Shown: one piece after another, positions 18,706 to 26,263 of the stretch
Layout: each line of letters starts with the position of its first letter
How positions within the stretch are numbered: the stretch's first letter is position 1
Assembly: GCA_947462765.1 (NCBI GenBank)
Contig: CANHQK010000005.1
Location: 17,351 to 81,350 of the forward strand
Length of the DNA stretch: 64,000 nt
Direction of reading: 5' to 3'
DNA from: Bdellovibrionales bacterium
GTDB lineage: Bacteria > Bdellovibrionota > UBA1018 > CAIMNF01
The notes under the pieces: model-generated
What the model saw: the letters and a program-made list of their open reading frames with translations, nothing else
Told to the model about the DNA's origin: nothing
Database searches by the model: none
Position numbers and translations under genes: made by a program

Positions 18706-21121
18706 GCACAGCACTCCTTTTCTCCTGTTCGGAGACCACGGTGGCGACTTTCAGCAGGGCATCGGGACTGAGAGAGATGCTATCGATCCCCTCATCCACT
18801 AGAAAACGGGCGAACTCGGGATAGTCCGACGGGGCTTGCCCACAAAGGGATGTCTGCATTCCGTACTGTTTGGCTTCCCGTATGGCAAAAGAGATCATCA
18901 TCCGGACCGCCGGATGTCGTTCATCAAACAATGGGGCCACAGCCGAGGAGTCCCGATCGATTCCGAGCATCAATTGGGTCAGATCATTCGATCCGATCGA
19001 GATCCCGTCAAAACGCTCGCCGAATTCATTCATGGAAAACACATTCGCGGGGACCTCGCACATCATCCAGAACCGGAGCCCGTTTTCACCCCTTTTCAAG
19101 CCTGCCTGTTCCATGATCTCCAGTGCGGCATCGGCATCTGCAAGGGTCCGAACGAAAGGAATCATGACACTCAGGTTGTCGAAGCCCATGGTGTCCCTCA
19201 CCGTACGGATGGCCCGACACTCAAGTGCGAAGGCCTCCCGGTAAACCGGATGGGAGTACCTGGCCGCCCCACGGAGCCCGAGCATCGGATTCTCCTCCCG
19301 GATCTCGAACTCATCACCCCCGATCAGATTCGCATATTCATTGCTTTTGAAATCACTGAATCGGACCACCACCGGCCGCGGATAAAACGCACCGCAAATC
19401 GAGGCAACCCCCTCGGAGATCTTACGGACGAAGACTTCTTGCTTGTCTTCGATACCGCGGGTCAGTGCTTCGATCCTGCGACGGGTGTCCTCACTCCTGA
19501 TGCTTCGAAGGTTCAGTAATGCCAGGGGATGAATCCGGATCTCAGATGCAATCATGAACTCCATCCGCAGTAGTCCGACACCGCCACTTGGCAGAAGAGA
19601 CCAGGATAGCGCATCACCCGGACGGGAAATGTTCATGAGCAAGCGGGTCCTCATCCCTGTCAGTGACACATCCGGCACGGGTACCTGGTGAACAGCCACG
19701 GTTCCAGGATAGACTCTTCCCTCCTCGCCTTCAGCAGAAGACACCGTGACCTCAGCGCCATCCTGCAAGATTTCGATTCCCGCTCCGACACCGACCACAC
19801 CGGGAATGCCGATTTCCCTGGCTACGATCGCTGCATGACAAGTCCTTCCTCCGCTTGCCGTGATGACCGCCGAGGCAATCTTCATCGCCGGCTCCCAATC
19901 CGGATCGGTTCGATGGGCCACCAGAATCTCTCCCGCCTGGAAGGATCCGAGGTCTTTGACCTCGCGGATCCGCCGCACTCTTCCCGAGGCGATGCGGTCT
20001 CCCACTCCACGGCCCGTGAGGATCGGACGGGGACTTCCCATGACCTCTAGTCTGAATGAAGGGCGTTTACCGGGCGAGGGACGAACCGAATGAACCGTTT
20101 CCGGGCGGGCCTGAACCAGAAAAATGCGACCGTTCAATCCGTCCTTTGCCCACTCGATGTCCATCGGTCTTCGGCGGAGGCTACCCTCCGAGTAATGGTC
20201 CTCCACCTGCAAGCAGGCACGGGCCAACTCAAGGACCTCATCATCCTGGAGAGAATATCGATGACGCTCCTCCTCCGCGACCCTGACCCGCAGGGTACGA
20301 TCCGGATGAAACGGATCGTACACCAGGCTGAGCTCTTTCGAGCCGAGCTCTCTTTTCATCAACGGCTTGAAGCCCCTCTTGAGGCGTTCTTTGTGAACCA
20401 CGAATTCATCCGGGATGACCTCGCCCTGAACCAGCAACTCCCCCAAGCCGAGCGCTGAATTGATCAGGATGACCCCCTCATGACCCGATTCAGGGTCTAG
20501 GGTGAATGCCACCCCTGCGGAAGCCAGATCCGATCGCACCATTTCCTGGACAATGACCGAACACCCGGCCCCAATCTGCGGAATTTTCCGGCTGTCGCGG
20601 TAGCTGATCACTCGGGCCGTATAATTGGATGCAAAACACTCCCGGATGTGTTCGAGCAGGGAATCATCCCCTTCGACATTGAGAAACGAATCCAGCTGTC
20701 CGGCGAAACTAGCAGTGGGCAGATCCTCTGAGCTTGCACTGCTCCGAACCGCGACGTCCCTCCGGCCAACACGCCCTGCATTCAATCGGGCGTAGGCACT
20801 CAGAACCTCTGTGGCCAGATTCTCCGGCCAGTGACTTTTGGCGAATGCCTCTCGGATCTCCTGAGAAATGGATTCGATCTTTGTGGCATCCAGGCTCCGA
20901 CCAGCCGGGAAGTGGCGACTCAGAATTAGATCGATCCCGTTTTTACTGATGAACTCACGGTAGGCACTCAGAGTGAGCACGAATCCATCCGGCACTCGGA
21001 TTCTGCCCTTCAGCAACCTTACCAATTCACCCAGATTCGCCGCTTTGCCTCCGACCCGCAAAAGATCCGTTCGGGACACCTCACTCAACTGCATGATTCG
21101 ATTCTGCGGGGACTCATCCAT
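18659..21121 (-). CDS. ppsA: Phosphoenolpyruvate synthase
   Basis: Makes PEP from pyruvate and ATP for gluconeogenesis. The ATP-grasp domain opens with LLRVGGKAANLGEL and contains VAVRSSASSEDLPTASFAGQ. The swivelling domain carries the phospho-His in ASGGRTCHAAIVAREIGIP. The C-terminal PEP-utilising barrel has LLRMEFMIAS and SIGSNDLTQLMLGIDRD. About 820 aa, normal for PpsA. The start is unsure: ATG 21121 is given, GTG 21160 and ATG 21094 are alternatives. With malate made at 31.5 kb and by fumarase, this enzyme fits growth on C2/C4 compounds. Confidence 0.92.
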   Translation of the reverse strand: MDESPQNRIMQLSEVSRTDLLRVGGKAANLGELVRLLKGRIRVPDGFVLTLSAYREFISKNGIDLILSRHFPAGRSLDATKIESISQEIREAFAKSHWPENLATEVLSAYARLNAGRVGRRDVAVRSSASSEDLPTASFAGQLDSFLNVEGDDSLLEHIRECFASNYTARVISYRDSRKIPQIGAGCSVIVQEMVRSDLASAGVAFTLDPESGHEGVILINSALGLGELLVQGEVIPDEFVVHKERLKRGFKPLMKRELGSKELSLVYDPFHPDRTLRVRVAEEERHRYSLQDDEVLELARACLQVEDHYSEGSLRRRPMDIEWAKDGLNGRIFLVQARPETVHSVRPSPGKRPSFRLEVMGSPRPILTGRGVGDRIASGRVRRIREVKDLGSFQAGEILVAHRTDPDWEPAMKIASAVITASGGRTCHAAIVAREIGIPGVVGVGAGIEILQDGAEVTVSSAEGEEGRVYPGTVAVHQVPVPDVSLTGMRTRLLMNISRPGDALSWSLLPSGGVGLLRMEFMIASEIRIHPLALLNLRSIRSEDTRRRIEALTRGIEDKQEVFVRKISEGVASICGAFYPRPVVVRFSDFKSNEYANLIGGDEFEIREENPMLGLRGAARYSHPVYREAFALECRAIRTVRDTMGFDNLSVMIPFVRTLADADAALEIMEQAGLKRGENGLRFWMMCEVPANVFSMNEFGERFDGISIGSNDLTQLMLGIDRDSSAVAPLFDERHPAVRMMISFAIREAKQYGMQTSLCGQAPSDYPEFARFLVDEGIDSISLSPDALLKVATVVSEQEKRSAVHVSIPDADSSRSRSL

Positions 21122-21182
21122 GCACCGGTAGGAAGCAAGGTTCAAGCCAGCAGTCGGCACACTTCCTGAACCCAGAAAAGGG

Positions 21183-22352
21183 ATGAACCACCTGACTCCG
21201 CTTTTGGTCCTTCTCTCAATGATCCTCCCCCGAGCCTCCCTTGCCCAGGGTGGCGAGACACTGAAAAACCGAATGAATGAACTTCACAGCATCCTGTTGA
21301 ATCTGAATACTGATTTGGCCAAAGATCTTCCTTTCCCGGGATCTCCCCAGCACCAGCGAGTCGAGGTTCGCATGGAACGTTTTTCAAGCCTGGCCCACCG
21401 GATCACGGCTCGGACCGAGGATAACGGAATGGGACAACTCCTCCCGATCCTGGGAGAGGCTCTCCCGGAACAGGCAGATCAGATGACTTCCGCATGGAAA
21501 CTCGGTCAGACCTCTTACGCGAGGGGAGTCTTCCGAACCCTGAGCGCTACCTGTCTAGAGTGCCATGCAGCCAATGGACCCAAATCACCCGTCACACCCA
21601 GAATCCAGGAGACGGACTTGTCGGCATGGAACCCCATCGACCGGGGACGCTATTTGAGGAGTGCGGGTCTAGCAGAAAAAGCTTACGAGGAATTCAAGAG
21701 GGTGATCACCCGGCCCGGAACCGTTCCCGATCTGACCCTGACGCTCGAGGATGCTCTCTACGAACTCCTGTCTCTCGAGATCGGGACCTCCGGTTCTCCC
21801 GAGCGGGTGGTCCAGGTCATTCGCCCCTTGCTCGAGCGGGATGACCTCCCCCGCTACCTGAAAACAGACCTGGCCGGGTGGATCCGCGATCTCGATACCT
21901 GGAAACGGGAGGGCTTCTCGAAGCCAAAGAAGAACGGAACCACCCAATTAAAAACAGCTCGATCGCACCTGCGAAAAGCGAAAGCCCTCCAGGAATCACC
22001 GACGGATCGTTCAAGTCTGGTCTGGTATTGGCGGGCAGTGGCAGAGCTTTACGGAACCTTGAAAGAGAATCTCCGAATGGAGCAGAGGGCTGAGGCACTC
22101 TTCCTCCTGGGAAGCGCCTTCGAGGTCCTAACCCCGAGACACCAAGAGACCCTTCATGAACGACTGTATGAAGCATGCATCCACGCACTACCCCATACCC
22201 CGCGTTCGGATCTCTGCTACCGGAAGCTCGAACGGAGTGTGATTGCCGGCTACACCGGCAGCGCGGGAACCCGTGTGCCCGAGGAAGTCAGGAAACGATT
22301 GCTGGAACTCTGGGGAACGGCCTTCTTGAAAAAGGGACTGGAACTCAGGTGA
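21183..22352 (+). CDS. Secreted protein with one c-type heme site, otherwise unknown
   Basis: A 389-residue exported protein: signal peptide MNHLTPLLVLLSMILPRASLA, a helical domain with CLECHAANG (CxxCH, about residues 122-126), then a long helical region resembling TPR-type hairpins (AEKAYEEFKRVI, AEALFLLGSAFEVL). The heme motif near the end of a helical bundle recalls cytochrome c'-like proteins. Divergent from ppsA. Role unknown, possibly periplasmic electron transfer or sensing. Confidence 0.72.
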   Translation: MNHLTPLLVLLSMILPRASLAQGGETLKNRMNELHSILLNLNTDLAKDLPFPGSPQHQRVEVRMERFSSLAHRITARTEDNGMGQLLPILGEALPEQADQMTSAWKLGQTSYARGVFRTLSATCLECHAANGPKSPVTPRIQETDLSAWNPIDRGRYLRSAGLAEKAYEEFKRVITRPGTVPDLTLTLEDALYELLSLEIGTSGSPERVVQVIRPLLERDDLPRYLKTDLAGWIRDLDTWKREGFSKPKKNGTTQLKTARSHLRKAKALQESPTDRSSLVWYWRAVAELYGTLKENLRMEQRAEALFLLGSAFEVLTPRHQETLHERLYEACIHALPHTPRSDLCYRKLERSVIAGYTGSAGTRVPEEVRKRLLELWGTAFLKKGLELR

Positions 22353-22389
22353 TCGGGATAATCCGTCCAATGAACATCCGGTGTAGCGG

Positions 22390-22827
22390 ATGAGCCCAAC
22401 TGCATTTGACTCCAGCCTGGCCCGATCCTTGCTTTTCCGGATGCTGGTCATGTCACGCACTTCTGAGATTCTCGCATCACCGGATCATCGTCTCATCTCA
22501 CTGCTTCTCTGGATCGGAACCACCGAGGCCGTACTCCTTGAAATTCCGGGGGATATCGGACATCCGGTCGAGCATCACTACAGAAGAGTGAATCAATCAC
22601 CGATTCATAAATTGAAGACCTACATCGAGATGCTCCGCCACATGGAACGCCACCGCTACTGTGTTCTCAGCGGGCCGGGAATGGACAAGCACCACTTCCT
22701 CACCTGGCTGATCGGCTACGGGGAATCACACGTCAAACGAATCGTGAGCACCGAAGAACAACTTTCAGGGACCCGGCAAAGCCTGCTCGACCTGCGAACG
22801 CACCTGAATCGACGCCTCGGGGAGTGA
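22390..22827 (+). CDS. Hypothetical protein
   Basis: A 145-residue soluble protein, rich in His and Arg (HPVEHHYRRVNQ, MLRHMERHRYCVLSGPGMDKHHF). No family recognised. ATG 22390 has only a weak ribosome site; ATG 22441 or 22450 are possible starts. Its last 63 bases overlap the 3' end of the convergent histidine kinase gene. It follows the heme-motif protein by 37 bases and may share its transcript. Confidence 0.55.
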   Translation: MSPTAFDSSLARSLLFRMLVMSRTSEILASPDHRLISLLLWIGTTEAVLLEIPGDIGHPVEHHYRRVNQSPIHKLKTYIEMLRHMERHRYCVLSGPGMDKHHFLTWLIGYGESHVKRIVSTEEQLSGTRQSLLDLRTHLNRRLGE

Positions 22828-23889
22828 AAAGACCACCCGGGTTCCGGCTCCCGGTTGACTTTCGACTCCCAGTGTCCCGTTCCAGCTTTCGATCAAGCGA
22901 TAGCTGATCGACAAGCCGAGGCCCCAGCCTTCTCCAAACCCCTTATTGGAGCGGAACGGATGAAACACTCCCTCGAGTTCTTCCGGACTCATCCCCACTC
23001 CGTTATCCTCAAAAACACACTCCACCCGCCCGGAATGATGCCGATACGAGGCGCGGATGCGTCCCTCCTGAATCAGGCCTCTCTTGATTCCAGCGTCAAT
23101 CGCATGAATCGAATTTGAAAAAAGCTCGAAGAGCACCTGGCGGAAAGCCTCGGGCTCAACATTCACTGCACCCGGACCCCACTCACGTCCGCTCAGACTC
23201 ACCGATATGCCCGACGCCACCAGTGCGGGCTCCATCAATGCAAGCACCTCGGCCATAATGGAGCAAAGACTGACCGTCACCCAACCCCGACTGGAGGATC
23301 CGGCCCCGAGATCAACCACACTCCGAACGTAGCGGGCAATCCGATCCACCTGCTGGATCATGACATTGAGATCCCTCACATAGCGGGGATCATCCTGGTG
23401 CTTCAGCAATTGGAATTCGGCCTTACCGCGAATCACTCCGAGCGGGGTTCCGATCTCATGGGCGATGCTCGAGGCGAAAAGTCCTACCGAGGCAAGTCTT
23501 TCACGGACAATGAGACGGGTCTCCGTATCCCGCCTTTCACTCTCCCGTAAGAATCTTTCAATCACCCGACGAACCGAGACTGCAAGCCAGTCAGCGCTCA
23601 GTGTCTCCCACAGCAGTACATCCTGGTACACGAAATCATGCTGAATCTTGTTTGCATCCTCTCTCCACACCAGTCCCAGAACCGGGACCTGGTGCATACG
23701 CGAGAAAGGTGTCATCCCGGGCCGGAAGCGTTCCAGCACCAGGTCCGGATTCTCCGTACCGGGCTCGATCCAGACACAGAAGGGACAATCCGACTCACTG
23801 GAAGACAACAACTCCACCAGTCTGTTTTGCTCTTCAGGATTGAACCCCAGGACGAGGATGTTCTGACGAATCATCATGCGCTGATTCAT
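22765..23889 (-). CDS. Sensor histidine kinase
   Basis: About 374 residues, no membrane segments, so cytosolic. The N-terminal 130 residues look like a degenerate receiver fold (NILVLGFNPEEQNRLVELL) without a clear phospho-acceptor. The dimerisation helix has ASVGLFASSIAHEIGTPLGVIRG (phospho-His). The ATPase domain shows an N box (ELFSNSIHA), DNGVGMSPEEL and GLGLSISYRLIE. ATG 23889 is used. It is divergent from an NtrC-type regulator 150 bases away, the likely partner, and resembles NtrB-class kinases in layout. Confidence 0.9.
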   Translation of the reverse strand: MNQRMMIRQNILVLGFNPEEQNRLVELLSSSESDCPFCVWIEPGTENPDLVLERFRPGMTPFSRMHQVPVLGLVWREDANKIQHDFVYQDVLLWETLSADWLAVSVRRVIERFLRESERRDTETRLIVRERLASVGLFASSIAHEIGTPLGVIRGKAEFQLLKHQDDPRYVRDLNVMIQQVDRIARYVRSVVDLGAGSSSRGWVTVSLCSIMAEVLALMEPALVASGISVSLSGREWGPGAVNVEPEAFRQVLFELFSNSIHAIDAGIKRGLIQEGRIRASYRHHSGRVECVFEDNGVGMSPEELEGVFHPFRSNKGFGEGWGLGLSISYRLIESWNGTLGVESQPGAGTRVVFSLPEASIQVRSQVEQALPGP

Positions 23890-24039
23890 ACCAATATCTT
23901 TGCAAAGAGTGAAAGAAGATTTTCTATACAACGAATTTAAACCTTGAAGTAATCTTCAATTTCTCCATCCTCAGAAAATAATGTGACACAGCTTGTTTTT
24001 GCTTCTTTTCATCGCAAAAAAAAAGTATTCCTCCGCACC

Positions 24040-25512
24040 ATGCAAAACGAAACCAACATCTACTCGATTGTGATCATAGACGACGAACCTGAAATGCGGA
24101 CATTGCTCTCCGATGTTTTCACAGACCAGGGACACAAAACACATTGCTTTGCCGACGGAGCGTCGGCACTGGCAGCACTCTCCGAGGGAGGCCCCTTGGC
24201 GAGCAACGAAGAGGATGGGGAGATCGACCTGATCCTCTCCGATATCAAAATGCCCGGTATGGACGGGATCGAGCTCACCTCGCAACTGAAACAATTAAGA
24301 CCCGAGATCCCCGTTGTCCTCGCCACCGGATTCGGAACGATCGAAACAGCCATCGAGGCGATGCAAAAAGGCGCCTTTCATTACATCACCAAACCCTTCA
24401 AACTCGCGGAACTGAACACCGTCACGGAACGGGCGATCGAATTCCGGAAGCTCCAGCAAGACAACACCGTGCTCCGTCAGGAAGTCCGGAAGACCTGGTC
24501 CTACGGTAATGTGATCGGAAAGAGCCAGAACATGAAGGCGATCTTTGATCTCGTGGAGCGCGTATCGGGAGCCTCATCGAATGTCCTGATCACCGGCGAA
24601 TCCGGAACCGGGAAAGAAATGATCGCTCAGGCCATCCACCGGAGCGGACCGCGTGCCAACAAGCCATTCGTTGCCATCAATTGTACGGCTATTCCCGAGA
24701 ATCTGCTGGAGTCGGAACTGTTCGGGCATGCGAAGGGATCCTTCACGGGCGCGATTCAAAGAAAACGAGGTCTTTTTGAAGAGGCCAATGGAGGGACTAT
24801 TTTCCTCGACGAGATCGGAGACATGAATGTCCTCTTGCAATCAAAACTCCTGCGGGTGATCCAGGAGCGTAAGATTCGTGCGGTCGGCGAGAATACCGCC
24901 ATCGACGTGAATGTCCGGATCATTGCGGCGACCCACAAGGACCTACGGGCAGCCATGAAGGACGGACGCTTCCGGGACGACCTATTTTATCGTCTCTCCG
25001 TGATTCCCATCCAGATCCCGCCACTCCGCCATCGGCCTGAAGATATTCCATTGCTTGCCGAGCATTTTCTGAAAAAATATGCGGCAGCCAACCAGGCCCG
25101 TGTGAAAGGCTTTACCAAGCGGGCGATTCAAAAATTGCTCCGCCTCAGATGGGAAGGTAATGTTCGGGAACTTGAGAACGTGGTCGAACGCGCAGTGGTC
25201 CTATGCGGGGACTCCTTGGTCGATGAGGCCGACTTGCCGACACATGAACTGGTGAGTCCGGAGGGATTTTTCGGCGATGCCACTCGCGATTTCCCGACGA
25301 TCGAAAAGCTTGAGGAACGCTACATCAAGCTCATTCTCGAGAAAACCGCAGGCCGGAAAGACAAGGCATCGAATATCCTGGGCATCAACCGCCGGACGCT
25401 TTACCGGAAGGAACGCGAGTACGGTCTGGTGAGCGCTAACGAGCCTGAACCGGGGATGGATGAAGAAGCCTCCTCACTCCCTGCAAGCGAGTCGGGCATG
25501 AGTGCTCACTGA
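24040..25512 (+). CDS. NtrC-family sigma-54-dependent response regulator
   Basis: A 490-residue activator. The receiver has acidic pocket IIDDEPEM, phospho-Asp in LILSDIKMPGMDG, and KPF. The AAA+ domain has Walker A GESGTGKE, the sigma-54 contact loop GSFTGA (standard GAFTGA with Ala to Ser) and Walker B GGTIFLDEIG. A Fis-type HTH closes it (DKASNILGINRRTLYRKEREYG). ATG 24040 is chosen because the receiver fold begins right after it; GTG 23983 would add a non-homologous leader. A consensus sigma-54 promoter lies 66 bases past its stop, a likely target. Confidence 0.93.
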   Translation: MQNETNIYSIVIIDDEPEMRTLLSDVFTDQGHKTHCFADGASALAALSEGGPLASNEEDGEIDLILSDIKMPGMDGIELTSQLKQLRPEIPVVLATGFGTIETAIEAMQKGAFHYITKPFKLAELNTVTERAIEFRKLQQDNTVLRQEVRKTWSYGNVIGKSQNMKAIFDLVERVSGASSNVLITGESGTGKEMIAQAIHRSGPRANKPFVAINCTAIPENLLESELFGHAKGSFTGAIQRKRGLFEEANGGTIFLDEIGDMNVLLQSKLLRVIQERKIRAVGENTAIDVNVRIIAATHKDLRAAMKDGRFRDDLFYRLSVIPIQIPPLRHRPEDIPLLAEHFLKKYAAANQARVKGFTKRAIQKLLRLRWEGNVRELENVVERAVVLCGDSLVDEADLPTHELVSPEGFFGDATRDFPTIEKLEERYIKLILEKTAGRKDKASNILGINRRTLYRKEREYGLVSANEPEPGMDEEASSLPASESGMSAH

Positions 25513-25523
25513 AGAGGAGAAAC

Positions 25524-25551
25524 GCCCCCCGGCATTCCCGGTCCGGGGGGC
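25524..25551 (+). terminator. Strong GC hairpin after the response-regulator gene
   Basis: A perfect 9-bp stem GCCCCCCGG / CCGGGGGGC with a 10-base loop, 12 bases after the stop codon at 25512. No T tract follows, so it may be a terminator needing a factor or a 3' stabilising hairpin. Confidence 0.6.
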
Positions 25552-25578
25552 CTCCTCCCTGCTTATTTGAAAAGGGCG

Positions 25579-25594
25579 TGGCACTGATCTTGCG
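25579..25594 (+). promoter_or_regulatory. Sigma-54 (-24/-12) promoter, full consensus
   Basis: The sequence reads TGGCAC, five bases, TTGCG: GG at 25580-25581 and GC at 25592-25593 separated by exactly 10 bases. It matches the RpoN consensus TGGCACN5TTGCW except that G replaces A/T at the last position. The predicted start of transcription, about 12 bases after the GC, is at ~25605, on or beside the ATG at 25606. The NtrC-type regulator encoded just upstream is the obvious activator. Confidence 0.85.
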
Positions 25595-25605
25595 ATACAC
25601 CGGAT

Positions 25606-25971
25606 ATGTGGATCGATTGCCTGAAAGCCAGCACCCTGCTCCTGCTCCTCGCCTGCCGGCCCATGCCGGTCGCTGCCGGACCGACGATCCTGAGCGTTCA
25701 AAACCATGTGGAGCACTCGGGGCGACTGTACGAAGTCCTGCCGGACCGCGCCCTCAATCGGGTCGTGGTGATGACCGGGCCCTTGGAACATCCGAAAGCC
25801 GCGCTCATTCTAAAAGTTTCCAATCGGGGCGGTATCTGGAAAAAAGTTCGCCTCGAGGTGAGTCGGATCTCACAAGAAAGCGTGGTCTATACGGGCTACC
25901 TTCCTGAGAGCCTTGAACTCAACTCGGACTCCCGCCTCGTTCTTCAAAGCGCAGGAGGAAAACACCCATGA
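25606..25971 (+). CDS. Small secreted protein under a sigma-54 promoter
   Basis: A 121-residue protein with a signal peptide (hydrophobic ASTLLLLLACRPMPVAAG) and a mature part rich in beta strands (VVVMTGPLEHPKAALILKV, VRLEVSRISQESVVYTGY). No family recognised. With the sigma-54 promoter start at ~25605 and ATG at 25606, the mRNA would have almost no leader; no ribosome site is available, so translation would be leaderless or begin internally. The stop abuts a structured RNA candidate. Confidence 0.6.
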   Translation: MWIDCLKASTLLLLLACRPMPVAAGPTILSVQNHVEHSGRLYEVLPDRALNRVVVMTGPLEHPKAALILKVSNRGGIWKKVRLEVSRISQESVVYTGYLPESLELNSDSRLVLQSAGGKHP

Positions 25972-25976
25972 TTCGA

Positions 25977-26225
25977 TATTCGGAGCCCCGGCAGGCCGGT
26001 CGTGATGACCCGTTGCGCCAGAGTCCCGATATGTGACCGCGGGGCTCCGGGACCGGTTCGACGGCCTGTCCCCTGGGTCGGATCCTTCATTGGATTCGAC
26101 TGTCCCAACCCATCTGTTTCCATCAAGACCATCCCACCTTACGGGGATCCGGGCTCACCCCCGGGGCCCCGCCTCTTGACGCCGAATCAGACCCGGAGCC
26201 CCGCTGTCCGAATACTCAATTTTTA
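25977..26225 (+). ncRNA. Highly structured RNA candidate between the secreted-protein gene and kup
   Basis: The 290-base gap holds no convincing ORF but dense complementarity. The ends close as an 8-bp stem (25977-25984 with 26207-26214). 26039-26051 is perfectly complementary over 13 bases to 26192-26204. 26077-26099 forms a 9-bp hairpin (one G-U). 25991-25998 can pair with 26061-26068. The element CGGAGCCCCG occurs at both ends (25981 and 26194), so the middle strand 26040-26049 can pair with either, giving alternative folds. A T5 run follows the closing stem. It could be a small RNA, a 3' structure of the sigma-54 transcript, or a kup leader. Confidence 0.55.
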
Positions 26226-26263
26226 ATGCCGTCTCCTTGAGCTTCGGTTATGGTGGCCGAATC

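Noticed and set aside
23941..24039. Possible sigma-54 site TGACACAGCTTG before the response-regulator gene
   Set aside because: The GG dinucleotide and the GC at correct spacing are absent.
26040..26070. Resemblance of GGGGCT...GGTTCGACGG (and GGATTCGAC at 26091) to the 5' end of tmRNA
   Set aside because: No matching 3' acceptor strand or CCA, no tag reading frame with Ala codons, and the total length is too short; treated as chance within a structured RNA candidate.
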